A stretch of 34,248 bases of DNA from Bacillota bacterium (lineage in GTDB: Bacteria > Bacillota > Clostridia > Clostridiales > Clostridiaceae), in NCBI GenBank assembly GCA_021781745.1, contig JAJXWH010000053.1, positions 1 through 34,248 on the forward strand. Direction: 5' to 3'. Every line of letters starts with the position of its first letter. The first letter of the stretch is position 1. Positions 1 to 7,917 of the stretch are shown piece by piece. The translations under genes were made by a program, and so were the position numbers. The notes under the pieces are model-generated. The model made no database searches and had not been told where the DNA came from. It saw only the letters and a program-made list of their open reading frames with translations.

Positions 1-2
1 TT

Positions 3-27
3 TTCGCATTATGTGTAAAAATGCGAA
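3..27. terminator. Short hairpin at the window edge
   Basis: An 8-bp perfect inverted repeat (TTCGCATT / AATGCGAA) with a 9-base loop and short T runs on both sides. It could end transcription of a gene beyond the left edge. The gene it serves cannot be seen. Confidence 0.3.
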
Positions 28-52
28 TTTAAGCATAACTAAAATAATTAAA

Positions 53-99
53 AACAAGCAAGCAGATGCTTCATTTTATGAGGATCTACAGGCTTGTTA
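53..99 (-). terminator. Probable clpB terminator
   Basis: Imperfect hairpin about 35 bases past the clpB stop. The outer stem is AACAAGC/GCTTGTT and most of the interior also pairs. Read on the minus strand it is followed by TTTAATTATTTT. Fits a Rho-independent terminator. Confidence 0.6.
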
Positions 100-134
100 A
101 TTGAACAAAATTTTTGACTGTCCAGTAATTTTAA

Positions 135-2729
135 TTAAACTGGTTTTATAATTATTTCTTCATTAGCTCCATCAATTACAACCCTAGATCCATAGCTTAA
201 CTCACCTTTTATAATCATTCTGGCAAGCCTATTTTCTAAAGTGTTTTGAATATATCTTTTAAGAGGTCTTGCTCCGTAAACCACATCATAGCCCTCTTTT
301 GCCATTATTGTCTTTGCTTCATCTGTAACTTCTATTTCTATATTCTTATCTTTTAATCTTAAATTTACTTCTCTTAAGAATATATCTATAATTCTCTTAA
401 TTCCAGATTCAGATAATGGTTTAAACATTATAGTATCATCAACTCTGTTCAAGAATTCTGGTTTAAATCTTGATTTTAAAGCCCCCATTACTCTTATCTT
501 AATATGATCTTCAATTGTATCTTCGTTTTTATTTTCTAGCAAATACTCGCTTCCGATATTTGAAGTCATAATAATTATAGTATTTTTAAAATCTACAGTT
601 TTTCCTTTATTATCAGTTAATCTACCATCATCTAATATTTGAAGGAAAATATTAAATACGTCCTCATGTGCCTTTTCAATTTCATCAAATAAGATTACAC
701 TATATGGGCTTCTTCTCACGGATTCTGTTAATTGTCCTCCTTCATCATATCCTACATATCCCGGAGGCGCTCCAACTAATCTAGATACCGAATGCTTCTC
801 CATATATTCAGACATATCAATACGAATAATATTTTCTTCAGAGTCAAATAAATTTCTGGCTAATGTCTTAGCAAGTTCTGTTTTTCCAACCCCTGTAGGT
901 CCTAAAAATATGAATGATCCTATTGGTCTATTAATATCTTTTAGTCCTGCTCTAGCTCTAAGTATAGCATTGGTTACAGCTTCAATTGCTTCTCCTTGAC
1001 CTATTACCCTAGTACCCATATCTTCTTCTAATCTTAAGAGTTTTTCTCTTTCTCCTTCAAGTAAATTAGTCACTGGTATTCCAGTCCACTTAGAAAGTAC
1101 AGCAGATACTTCTTGTTCAGTTACTTCTTCTTTTAGTAATGCACCTTCATAATTATCTCTTAATTCAATTTCTTTTTGTTTAATTTTTTCTTCTAATGAA
1201 GGAATTTTACTATATTGAATTTCAGCAACTTTATTATAGTCAAAGTTTCTTTGAGCAAGCTCTATTTCTCCTCTAGCATTATCTAATTCACTCTTAAGTG
1301 TTTTAATTTCAATAATTTGTTCTTTTTCTTTTGTATATTTTGCTGTCATCTCATCATTTTTTTCTTTTAGTTCTGCTAATTCTTTTTCAAGATCTTCTAA
1401 TCTATTTTTTGATCCTTCATCCTTTTCTTTAGCCAAAGCTTCCTTCTCTATTTCTAACTTAAATATTTTTCTTCTAATAACATCAAGTTCTGTAGGAAGA
1501 GAATCAATTTCCGACCTTATCATGGCTCCAGCCTCATCAATTAAGTCAATTGCTTTATCAGGCATATATCTATCTTGGATATATCGGTCTGAAAGCTTTG
1601 CCGCTGCCACTATTGCTGAATCGTGAATCCTAATACCATGATGAATTTCAAATCTTTCTTTCAATCCTCTAAGTATTGCTATTGTATCATCAACAGTAGG
1701 TTCATCTATAATTACTGGTTGAAATCTTCTTTCTAAGGCTTTATCTTTTTCAATGTATTTACGGTATTCATCAAAAGTTGTAGCTCCAATACAATGTAAT
1801 TCCCCTCTTGCGAGTAGTGGTTTAATTAAGTTCCCCGCGTCCATAGCTCCATCAGTTTTACCTGCTCCAACTATAGTATGAATTTCATCTATAAATAATA
1901 ATATTCTTCCTTCACTGCTTTGAACTTCTTTTAAAACCGCTTTTAATCTTTCCTCAAATTCTCCTCTATATTTAGCTCCTGCAATTAATGATCCCATGTC
2001 TAGTGCAAATATTATTTTATCCTTTAATCCTTCTGGGACATCTCCTCTTACTATTCTTTCAGCCAAACCTTCTATAATTGCTGTTTTACCAACACCCGGC
2101 TCACCAATTAATACAGGATTGTTCTTTGTTCTTCTAGAAAGAATCCTAATTGTTCTTCTTATTTCTTCATCTCTTCCTATAACCGGATCAAGTTTATGCT
2201 TCTTTGCAAGCTCAACTAAATTAGTTCCATATTTAGCAAGTGCATCATAAGTTCCTTCTGGATCTTGAGTTTCAACTCTTTGGCTTCCTCTAACCTCTGA
2301 AAGAACCTTCAAAAAGCTATCTCTAGTTATATTATATTGTTTCATTAGCTTTGAAACCTGGCTATTACTATCCACATCCATAATAGCCAGCATCAAGTGC
2401 TCAACGCTGATATAAGAATCTTCAAATTGCTTTGAAATCTCTTCAGCTTTAATTAAAACTTCCTCAACTTTTCTAGTTATATATACACTTTGAGCACCTT
2501 CTCCTAAAACCTTTGGCATTGAATCTAGTTCTTTCTTTATTGAATCTTTTAAAATCTTTGTATTTATGCCCATTTTAGTAAGAATATTAGGGACTAATCC
2601 ATCCTCTTGCTCTACTAGAGCTGAGAACAAATGAATTAAATCTATTTGCTGATGATTAAATTTTACTGCTGTAACATTTGCATCATTTAATGCTTGTTGA
2701 ACTCTTAATGTCATTTTATCAATATTCAT
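135..2729 (-). CDS. clpB: ATP-dependent chaperone ClpB
   Basis: Cytosolic Hsp100 disaggregase that, with DnaK, threads aggregated proteins through its hexameric pore. The 864 residues are the full family length. In order they show the N-terminal Clp repeat domain (about 1-145), AAA+ module 1 with Walker A GEPGVGKT (209-216) and Walker B LLFIDEIHT, a charged coiled-coil middle domain (about 405-525, which separates ClpB from ClpC and ClpA), AAA+ module 2 with Walker A GPTGVGKTE (about 605-613) and Walker B ILFDEIEKAH, and the C-terminal small domain. The ATG has GGAGGAGTAAGT directly upstream. The gene stands alone, with a consensus promoter overlapped by a CtsR-type box and a hairpin downstream. 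No CIRCE element was seen. Assignment is secure. Confidence 0.97.
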   Translation of the reverse strand: MNIDKMTLRVQQALNDANVTAVKFNHQQIDLIHLFSALVEQEDGLVPNILTKMGINTKILKDSIKKELDSMPKVLGEGAQSVYITRKVEEVLIKAEEISKQFEDSYISVEHLMLAIMDVDSNSQVSKLMKQYNITRDSFLKVLSEVRGSQRVETQDPEGTYDALAKYGTNLVELAKKHKLDPVIGRDEEIRRTIRILSRRTKNNPVLIGEPGVGKTAIIEGLAERIVRGDVPEGLKDKIIFALDMGSLIAGAKYRGEFEERLKAVLKEVQSSEGRILLFIDEIHTIVGAGKTDGAMDAGNLIKPLLARGELHCIGATTFDEYRKYIEKDKALERRFQPVIIDEPTVDDTIAILRGLKERFEIHHGIRIHDSAIVAAAKLSDRYIQDRYMPDKAIDLIDEAGAMIRSEIDSLPTELDVIRRKIFKLEIEKEALAKEKDEGSKNRLEDLEKELAELKEKNDEMTAKYTKEKEQIIEIKTLKSELDNARGEIELAQRNFDYNKVAEIQYSKIPSLEEKIKQKEIELRDNYEGALLKEEVTEQEVSAVLSKWTGIPVTNLLEGEREKLLRLEEDMGTRVIGQGEAIEAVTNAILRARAGLKDINRPIGSFIFLGPTGVGKTELAKTLARNLFDSEENIIRIDMSEYMEKHSVSRLVGAPPGYVGYDEGGQLTESVRRSPYSVILFDEIEKAHEDVFNIFLQILDDGRLTDNKGKTVDFKNTIIIMTSNIGSEYLLENKNEDTIEDHIKIRVMGALKSRFKPEFLNRVDDTIMFKPLSESGIKRIIDIFLREVNLRLKDKNIEIEVTDEAKTIMAKEGYDVVYGARPLKRYIQNTLENRLARMIIKGELSYGSRVVIDGANEEIIIKPV

Positions 2730-2821
2730 ACTTACTCCTCCTAAATTTATATAATTTATCTTTTCAATTACTGAGTCCAGATAAATATTATTTTATAACC
2801 TAAATAATTCCTCTTTACTAT

Positions 2822-2850
2822 ATAATAATACATAGGTCAAAGAAAGTCAA
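2822..2850 (-). promoter_or_regulatory. Sigma-A promoter of clpB
   Basis: On the minus strand TTGACT (2850-2845), a 17-base spacer and TATTAT (2827-2822), near consensus. The predicted leader is about 85 bases. The -35 box and spacer are covered by the CtsR-type operator. Confidence 0.75.
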
Positions 2851-2851
2851 A
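2835..2851 (+). promoter_or_regulatory. CtsR operator (heptad direct repeat)
   Basis: Reads GGTCAAA-GAA-AGTCAAA on the plus strand, matching the Firmicute CtsR box of two RGTCAAA heptads separated by three bases. It lies exactly over the -35 box and spacer of the clpB promoter, where a bound repressor would block RNA polymerase. Known for the family: CtsR represses clp genes until heat stress. No ctsR gene lies in the window. Confidence 0.8.
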
Positions 2852-3003
2852 GTTTATTTTAATATTTTTTGATCTTTTTATTATGAAAAGATTTATTTTA
2901 AATTTAGCTATTTTGTAGTAAAATGGTAATATACATTTTTAATGTTATCTGGCTTACAATATTTATACATTGAAAATATAAAACTTTTAAAAGAGGTGAT
3001 GTT

Positions 3004-3381
3004 ATGAAAATAAATTCTATTATTAAACCAAATTTTCACACCATTAATGTAAATGATACTATAGACAAAGCTCTAGAATTCATGGACAACCTTAATATTA
3101 ATGGTATGCCAGTAGTGAACGACGATAATTCCCTCGTAGGAATGGTTGTTAAAGCTGATATATATAGATTTATGATACATCCAGGTCATTATGTTAGCTG
3201 CCCAGTGGAATGGGTTATGTCTAAATCAGTAATACTTGCACAATCTGATGAAGATATAACAACTGTAGCACAAAGATTAAGAAAGAATAACATTATAGCT
3301 ATGCCTGTAATGGAAGATGAAAAAATTATAGGTGTAGTTAATATCGAAGAGTTACTAGACTATTTTCTTACTGAAGAGTAA
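3004..3381 (+). CDS. Two-CBS-domain protein
   Basis: A 125-residue cytosolic protein made only of two CBS motifs (about 1-60 and 66-125), which together form one Bateman module. The repeats show the typical D-x-A-L/AQRL helix, the MPVV/MPVM strand and the closing GMVVKADIYRF / GVVNIEELLDYF segments. Stand-alone CBS pairs usually sense adenine nucleotides, but no ligand can be read from the sequence. The ATG follows AAGAGGTGATGTT. It is one of only two plus-strand genes and is divergent from clpB. A long hairpin element begins about 20 bases after its stop. Domain call is firm, function unknown. Confidence 0.85.
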   Translation: MKINSIIKPNFHTINVNDTIDKALEFMDNLNINGMPVVNDDNSLVGMVVKADIYRFMIHPGHYVSCPVEWVMSKSVILAQSDEDITTVAQRLRKNNIIAMPVMEDEKIIGVVNIEELLDYFLTEE

Positions 3382-3399
3382 TTGATGTAAATAAACAAC

Positions 3400-3655
3400 G
3401 TGAAAACTTAACTTTAGATATAGCTCACCGAAATGAGTAAAATATTTTTGTTCCAGTTTCTAAGGAATTTGATGGATGATTCTAAGACCAAAAGTTGTAC
3501 CCAAAATGCTAGACTCAAAACAAGTTTTGAACTAGCATATTTGGAACAACTTTAAGTCTAATAATCATAGCCATCAAATTCCTAACGAAACATTCCACAA
3601 AAATATTTTACTCATTTCTAGTAGAGATATATTTAAAAGTATAAGTTAAATTCAC
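3400..3655. repeat. Long hairpin element, family 1, copy A
   Basis: Imperfect inverted repeat of about 256 bases with its centre at TCAAAAC-AA-GTTTTGA (3515-3530). Arms pair along most of their length: AAATGAGTAAAATATTTTTG starts the core of the left arm at 3431, and its complement ends the right arm near 3617. GGAATTTGATGG and an AGTTGT...TGCTAG block pair further in. The left terminus reads CACCGAAAT and the right one, read inward, CTAGAAAT. No open reading frame of note. It lies between the CBS gene and the convergent regulator pair. Confidence 0.8.
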
Positions 3656-3692
3656 AGTTTTTTATATACATATTTAATTAATAACTAAAGAA

Positions 3693-3731
3693 AAATAGAA
3701 GTACACATGTTTTATATTTATACCTCTATTT
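3693..3731 (-). terminator. Terminator of the XRE-TPR pair
   Basis: Inverted repeat AAATAGAAGTA / TACCTCTATTT (11 bp with one G-U pair in RNA) just past the stop of the downstream regulator. On the minus strand it is followed by TTTTCTTT. Confidence 0.6.
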
Positions 3732-3744
3732 AACAATTAATTAA

Positions 3745-5010
3745 TTAAATTTTTTTATCTACCGCTAAAGCTAGGTTAAAATACTTTAGCGAATCTCCTG
3801 TGGCTCCAAGCTCGTAATATAGTTTGCCCATATCTATATATCGTTTTTTTCTTTCATCCCTTGTCCCAAATTTAAATAATGAATCTAAAGACAAATTCAT
3901 ATATTTTTCTGCTTCTGCATATCTATTTAATTTTTGAAGGATAGTCCCTTTAAAATAATATGCTTTTTCTATTAACTTTATATTATCAGTAATTATTGCT
4001 AAATTAAGTGCTTCTTCAGTAATTTTATAAGCTATTTCATATTCAAAGTTATCTATTAATATTTTAGTACAATAATTCAAGAATTCTACATTCTTTTCTA
4101 CATTATCTCGAGGAAATATTTTTATTCCTTCCTCAATTTCTAAAATTGCTTTTTCCTTTTCTCCTACTTCAAAATAATATTTACCATAATTTCCATGGGA
4201 TAATGCTAATGAAATAGGGTTGTATTTTTGACATTCAAAAGCTTTCTTCTTATACTCATCAACACAGTCCCTTTTCAGCTTAATACACACAGCGGCATAA
4301 ATATGATATATTTTCCCCTTATTTTCATCTGTCTTAAGGTTTTCAACATATTCAATAATTTCTGATAAAATACTATATGCTTCTTCTGATTTTTTTATAT
4401 TCTGATAACACAATGCTTCGTTATAACCTATCATACAATATTCAATATTATTAAGACCATCTTCTTTTTGCTTAAACATTTCTCTAAGCTTACTGTAATA
4501 AGAAATTGCTTCAATATACTCTCCATTTTGAGAAAGATATCTTGCCATATCCTTAAAATATATAATTGTATTTTCTTCTGTATTATTTCTTTGATATAAA
4601 TCATAATATTGAGAAACAATTAATTGAATATTCTCTCCCTTATTTCCCTCTACATAATATGAAAATAATATATGTATTAATTCAAACGCTAAATCATAGT
4701 ATTTATACTTGATTGCATAATTTAAATTATCCTTCAATTTATTTTCTGATTCACTATCACAAGAAATATTCATTTTTATCATTTTTAAATTATTAGATAT
4801 TTGTTCATAAACATCTTCTACTAAATAATCTAGATCTATTTCAATCTTTTCTGATATATATTTCAATAATTCTTTATCAGCTTTTATTTTTCCATTTTCT
4901 ATGCAGCTCATTTTTGCGATCGAAATCTTACTTCCACATAATTCTTTTAACGTAATACCTTTAAATATTCTAGCCCTTTTTATTTTTTCTCCAGTAGACA
5001 GTATTTCCAA
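3745..5010 (-). CDS. XRE-family regulator with TPR repeats, downstream paralog
   Basis: Predicted cytosolic DNA-binding protein of 421 residues. Residues about 8-62 form an XRE helix-turn-helix (GEKIKRARIFKGITLKEL, then SIAKMSCIENGKI). The rest is helical and TPR-like, with recognisable units such as YAEAEKYMNLSLDSL and AILEIEEGIKIFP. This is the architecture of the RRNPP group (PlcR, NprR, Rap-like), which often binds small signalling peptides. Translation starts with TTG: GGGTGATATAT precedes it and the nearby ATG is out of frame. It begins with MEILS.GEKIK, as does the gene 29 bases upstream, so the two look like a tandem duplication in one operon. No peptide gene was found beside it. Ligand and targets unknown. 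Confidence 0.8.
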   Translation of the reverse strand: MEILSTGEKIKRARIFKGITLKELCGSKISIAKMSCIENGKIKADKELLKYISEKIEIDLDYLVEDVYEQISNNLKMIKMNISCDSESENKLKDNLNYAIKYKYYDLAFELIHILFSYYVEGNKGENIQLIVSQYYDLYQRNNTEENTIIYFKDMARYLSQNGEYIEAISYYSKLREMFKQKEDGLNNIEYCMIGYNEALCYQNIKKSEEAYSILSEIIEYVENLKTDENKGKIYHIYAAVCIKLKRDCVDEYKKKAFECQKYNPISLALSHGNYGKYYFEVGEKEKAILEIEEGIKIFPRDNVEKNVEFLNYCTKILIDNFEYEIAYKITEEALNLAIITDNIKLIEKAYYFKGTILQKLNRYAEAEKYMNLSLDSLFKFGTRDERKKRYIDMGKLYYELGATGDSLKYFNLALAVDKKI

Positions 5011-5039
5011 AATATATCACCCATTTACTATATTTATTT

Positions 5040-6335
5040 TTAATAATTTTGTGCCTCATCAAATAATCTAATTCCTTGATTTAAATAATATGAAGCTTCT
5101 TCTTCCTCTTTCTTATCCATAAAGTACTTTCCAACTCTCATGGCTAGTTCCGCTGCTTTTGCTAATCTTCCACTATTTTTTGCTAATATATATGTATCAA
5201 TTAATACATTTTCCGCTTGCTCTAATTTATCATCAATATTAAACATGGTATACTTAATTAATTTGCATTCTATTTTCCTATCAATATCATTTTCTTCAAT
5301 GCCACTTTCAATTTCCTTTAATATTTTGCTGCATTGTTCAGTGTTCTTTAACTTTAGATGGCATTTACAAAGATCAATTAATATGTCATTTATGTATCCC
5401 ACATGGTTCTGAGCACTAACACTTTTAGATATTTCATAGTGCTTAAGTGATTCATCTAAATCTCCTAGTTCAAAAAACAATTTACCTAAATTATGCTCTA
5501 TATTAACTATACTCTTATTATATTGTATTTTCTTGTAAACTTCTAAAGTTTTCTTTGAATACTTTATAGCATTTAGCAAATCACCTTTTTTATTAAAATC
5601 TTCAGCTAGGCAGAATAAGTTTTTTGCATAATCTTCATCATTGTATATTTGTTCAAATCTTTTTTTCGCCGAATGGGAATATTCTAAAGCTAAATCCAAT
5701 TCTTCTATATCATAATATGTTCTCGCTATGTTATAATGTATTTCACCCATTAAGAAATCATCAACTATTTTGTTATCTTCATAAACTTTTTCTGCCTGTT
5801 TTAAATAACTGCTTGAAGAATGATATGCTTTTAATTCTAGAGCTATATTAGCTAAATTTAAAAAAGTTTTTATTATTTGCTCATGGTTGTTATTTTTAAC
5901 AAAAATTACATTGGCAGATAAAAAAAACTTTTGCGCCATAGGAAAATCTCTTTTATACATATATGATTTTGCTGTTATAAAATATATCATTGCTTTGCGA
6001 TATTCTAAATTATATTTTTCGCAATAATATAAGGCATTATCAATATATCTCTGGCCCTTTTCGTAATCTCCCTGCAATATACATGATTCTCCTACTTGCT
6101 CATAGTAAAGACTTATCTTTTCAGCTTGGCTCTCTTCTGACTCCATTAAATATTCGACTGTAGTGTTAAGTGCATCTGCTAAATATTCTAATAAATCAAC
6201 TGATGGATTTGAACGCCCTGATTCGACCAAACTTATTTGCCCTGGAGTTATTCTGTCTTTAGCTAAATCTTTTAAAGTCATGTTTAATTGTTTTCTTCTT
6301 CTTTTAATTTTTTCTCCTAATGATAGAATTTCCAT
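5040..6335 (-). CDS. XRE-family regulator with TPR repeats, upstream paralog
   Basis: A 431-residue XRE-TPR protein. The helix-turn-helix lies at about 7-62 (GEKIKRRRKQLNMTLKDLA, then TPGQISLVESGRSNPS), a cleaner match to the XRE family than its downstream neighbour. About eight TPR-like helical pairs follow, for example ALYYCEKYNLEYRKAMIYF, YHSSSSYLKQAEKVYED and ALEYSHSAKKRFEQI. The ATG follows AGAAGGATTGAAAAG. The gene is the first of a two-gene operon with its paralog and has a candidate extended -10 promoter upstream. The fold suggests a signal-responsive regulator. Whether the signal is a peptide, and which genes it controls, cannot be read here. Confidence 0.85.
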   Translation of the reverse strand: MEILSLGEKIKRRRKQLNMTLKDLAKDRITPGQISLVESGRSNPSVDLLEYLADALNTTVEYLMESEESQAEKISLYYEQVGESCILQGDYEKGQRYIDNALYYCEKYNLEYRKAMIYFITAKSYMYKRDFPMAQKFFLSANVIFVKNNNHEQIIKTFLNLANIALELKAYHSSSSYLKQAEKVYEDNKIVDDFLMGEIHYNIARTYYDIEELDLALEYSHSAKKRFEQIYNDEDYAKNLFCLAEDFNKKGDLLNAIKYSKKTLEVYKKIQYNKSIVNIEHNLGKLFFELGDLDESLKHYEISKSVSAQNHVGYINDILIDLCKCHLKLKNTEQCSKILKEIESGIEENDIDRKIECKLIKYTMFNIDDKLEQAENVLIDTYILAKNSGRLAKAAELAMRVGKYFMDKKEEEEASYYLNQGIRLFDEAQNY

Positions 6336-6392
6336 CTTTTCAATCCTTCTCTATTCAACAAATTATTTAAATTAATTTATAATTTTTATTTA

Positions 6393-6401
6393 ATTATAAC
6401 A
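6393..6401 (-). promoter_or_regulatory. Extended -10 candidate for the XRE-TPR operon
   Basis: Minus strand reads TG-T-TATAAT about 60 bases before the ATG, an extended -10 motif. The matching -35 position (TGCAGT) is poor. Further upstream (6446-6491) an interrupted AT-rich palindrome with ATCCAT/ATGGAT could be an operator, unproven. Confidence 0.4.
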
Positions 6402-6511
6402 TAAATTTATAAAAAACTGCATAAAAATATAAATCTACCCCATTTTTTATATAATTTAATTTTATTATCCATTTTTATGGATAAAATTATAACGAAAATA
6501 AAGAAACATAA

Positions 6512-6538
6512 AAAGGCATGAACTACTTTCATACCTTT
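6512..6538 (-). terminator. Terminator after the small membrane-associated gene
   Basis: Hairpin AAAGGCATGAA / TTCATACCTTT with a 5-base loop and one wobble pair, followed on the minus strand by a T-rich tract (TTTTTATGTTTCTTT). Confidence 0.75.
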
Positions 6539-6595
6539 CATTTCTAATTAGTAATATTATTTTCGCAAAATTTTTTCATTAATTATCCAATATAA

Positions 6596-6769
6596 TTATC
6601 TTATCCAATCTTGTATTCCATGATAAGTAGATTCAGCCACATTTCTCATTCTTCTTCCTGCTCTTTTCATTGTCCTTTGAGTTCTTCTATCATAGTATGG
6701 CATAACAGCCATTTCAACAGCTACTCCTATTAGTATTCCTGCCATCATACCTTTTGAAAATCTTTCCAT
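6596..6769 (-). CDS. Small hypothetical protein, YtxH-like
   Basis: A 57-residue protein. An N-terminal hydrophobic stretch with glycines (GMMAGILIGVAVEMAVMPYY, about 6-25) is followed by a basic helix rich in Arg and Lys (DRRTQRTMKRAGRRMRN). This is the usual look of YtxH-type proteins, one short membrane or glycine-zipper segment and a charged tail, but the match is by eye. The start chosen is the internal ATG at 6769, which has AAAGAGGTGTTGATT in front. A longer reading frame begins 12 codons earlier but lacks such a site and would include the RBS. Own promoter and terminator, so monocistronic. Function unknown. Confidence 0.65.
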   Translation of the reverse strand: MERFSKGMMAGILIGVAVEMAVMPYYDRRTQRTMKRAGRRMRNVAESTYHGIQDWIR

Positions 6770-6796
6770 AATCAACACCTCTTTAACATAATTTAT

Positions 6797-6825
6797 TTTA
6801 TACAAGTAGATTATGTAATAAGCAA
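6797..6825 (-). promoter_or_regulatory. Promoter of the small YtxH-like gene
   Basis: TTGCTT, 17-base spacer, TATAAA on the minus strand, ending about 28 bases before the ATG. A good sigma-A-type match. Confidence 0.55.
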
Positions 6826-6888
6826 AAAGTTATCCAAGTTAATTTTTTCTATATATGCTATAGATACCCAAAGTTGTACTATACTTAC

Positions 6889-6910
6889 GGGGTAGCTTAC
6901 CGAAATATTA
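6889..6910 (+). repeat. Possible terminal remnant of hairpin family 1
   Basis: GTAGCTTACCGAAATATTA resembles the ACCGAAAT-side terminus of copy A (TAGCTCACCGAAATGAG) and of copy B (TAACTTACCGAAATAGT). It lies directly after the RNase H stop. No opposite arm is evident, so this is a fragment at best. Confidence 0.4.
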
Positions 6911-6913
6911 CTA

Positions 6914-7855
6914 TTAATTATATTTGTGAGAATTATTTAATAAGTGTAAAATAAAATTCTCCTTCTCATCACTCGATAATTTTGAGATCATTGCTTTGCA
7001 TTCATTTGCATTACTTTTATATAAATTTATAATCTGTTCAAATTTATTTTGATTAACAAGTTCATTAATTTCTTCATTTTTGCTTATTTCAGAAGTAATA
7101 TTTTTTATAATTATATTTTCCTCTGAGTTAGGCGCTAAACTTAATATCTCTGCTTTCACTTCATTATTAGAAACTTCTACACTATTTTTCTTCAACCATT
7201 TTTCAACAGTTTTATCAGAAGTTATCCCGAGGCATTCTTTACATTTTTCGTCAACAAGTTCATTAAATAAGTCTCCCGTATGACTATCTACTTTAACAAA
7301 TATAATTTCAATTCCAGACTTCATGAGTTCTTGCATCTTTTTGTAATATTCCATTGATGATTCTTCTTTTCGCTCCCAAGCACCTGTTGCATGATGAGCG
7401 ATACCTTCATAATCGTGAAATAATACTACTTTTACATGTTTCTGCTTTAATGCATACTCAACAGCTCTAATAGCGCCCTTCAGTTCCCCTGCAATTTGTC
7501 GAATATTCTTTTCAGATGCATCTTTTTCTGCTCCGCTTTCAATATATTCCACAACATTATTATTTACACATACTACTCCATAAGAATATCTTCCATCAGA
7601 GGAATTGTAGCTACCATCAACATAAGCATGAAGACAATCTTTAGGATAATTATCATCGCTCTTTTTTAGCATTCTATTTCCTTCATTTAGATATGCTTTG
7701 GCCTCATCTATACTTTCAAAACTTTTGTACTTAGCACCCTTTACCCCTTTGACATACGCTAAGCATTCAGCCCAAGTATTAACGATAGTATTTTCTATCT
7801 TTTTATTATTCTTTAAATCAAATCCATATTGTATCGCATAAATTTTTCTTGCCAT
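6914..7855 (-). CDS. RNase H1-like protein with N-terminal hybrid-binding domain
   Basis: Predicted ribonuclease H of 313 residues that would cut RNA in RNA-DNA hybrids. Residues about 3-56 match the RNase H1 hybrid-binding (caulimovirus viroplasmin-like) domain: YAIQYGFD, then TWAECLAYVKGVKGAKYKSF. Residues about 75-210 are the RNase H fold. All four acidic catalytic positions can be placed: D80 in YVDGSY, E124 in GELKGA, D148 in FHDYEG and D202 in ELVDEKC, with H192 in DSHTGD. About 100 C-terminal residues (from 212) are not part of the standard protein; they are helical and match nothing I recognise. RBS GAAGGGAT precedes the ATG. Probably co-transcribed with the DUF1232 gene 62 bases upstream. 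Compatible with rnhA-type naming, not asserted. Confidence 0.85.
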   Translation of the reverse strand: MARKIYAIQYGFDLKNNKKIENTIVNTWAECLAYVKGVKGAKYKSFESIDEAKAYLNEGNRMLKKSDDNYPKDCLHAYVDGSYNSSDGRYSYGVVCVNNNVVEYIESGAEKDASEKNIRQIAGELKGAIRAVEYALKQKHVKVVLFHDYEGIAHHATGAWERKEESSMEYYKKMQELMKSGIEIIFVKVDSHTGDLFNELVDEKCKECLGITSDKTVEKWLKKNSVEVSNNEVKAEILSLAPNSEENIIIKNITSEISKNEEINELVNQNKFEQIINLYKSNANECKAMISKLSSDEKENFILHLLNNSHKYN

Positions 7856-7917
7856 TACTTTTATCCCTTCTTTTTAATTTCCATTCTATTATAATACATC
7901 TAATATAATAGTTACTT

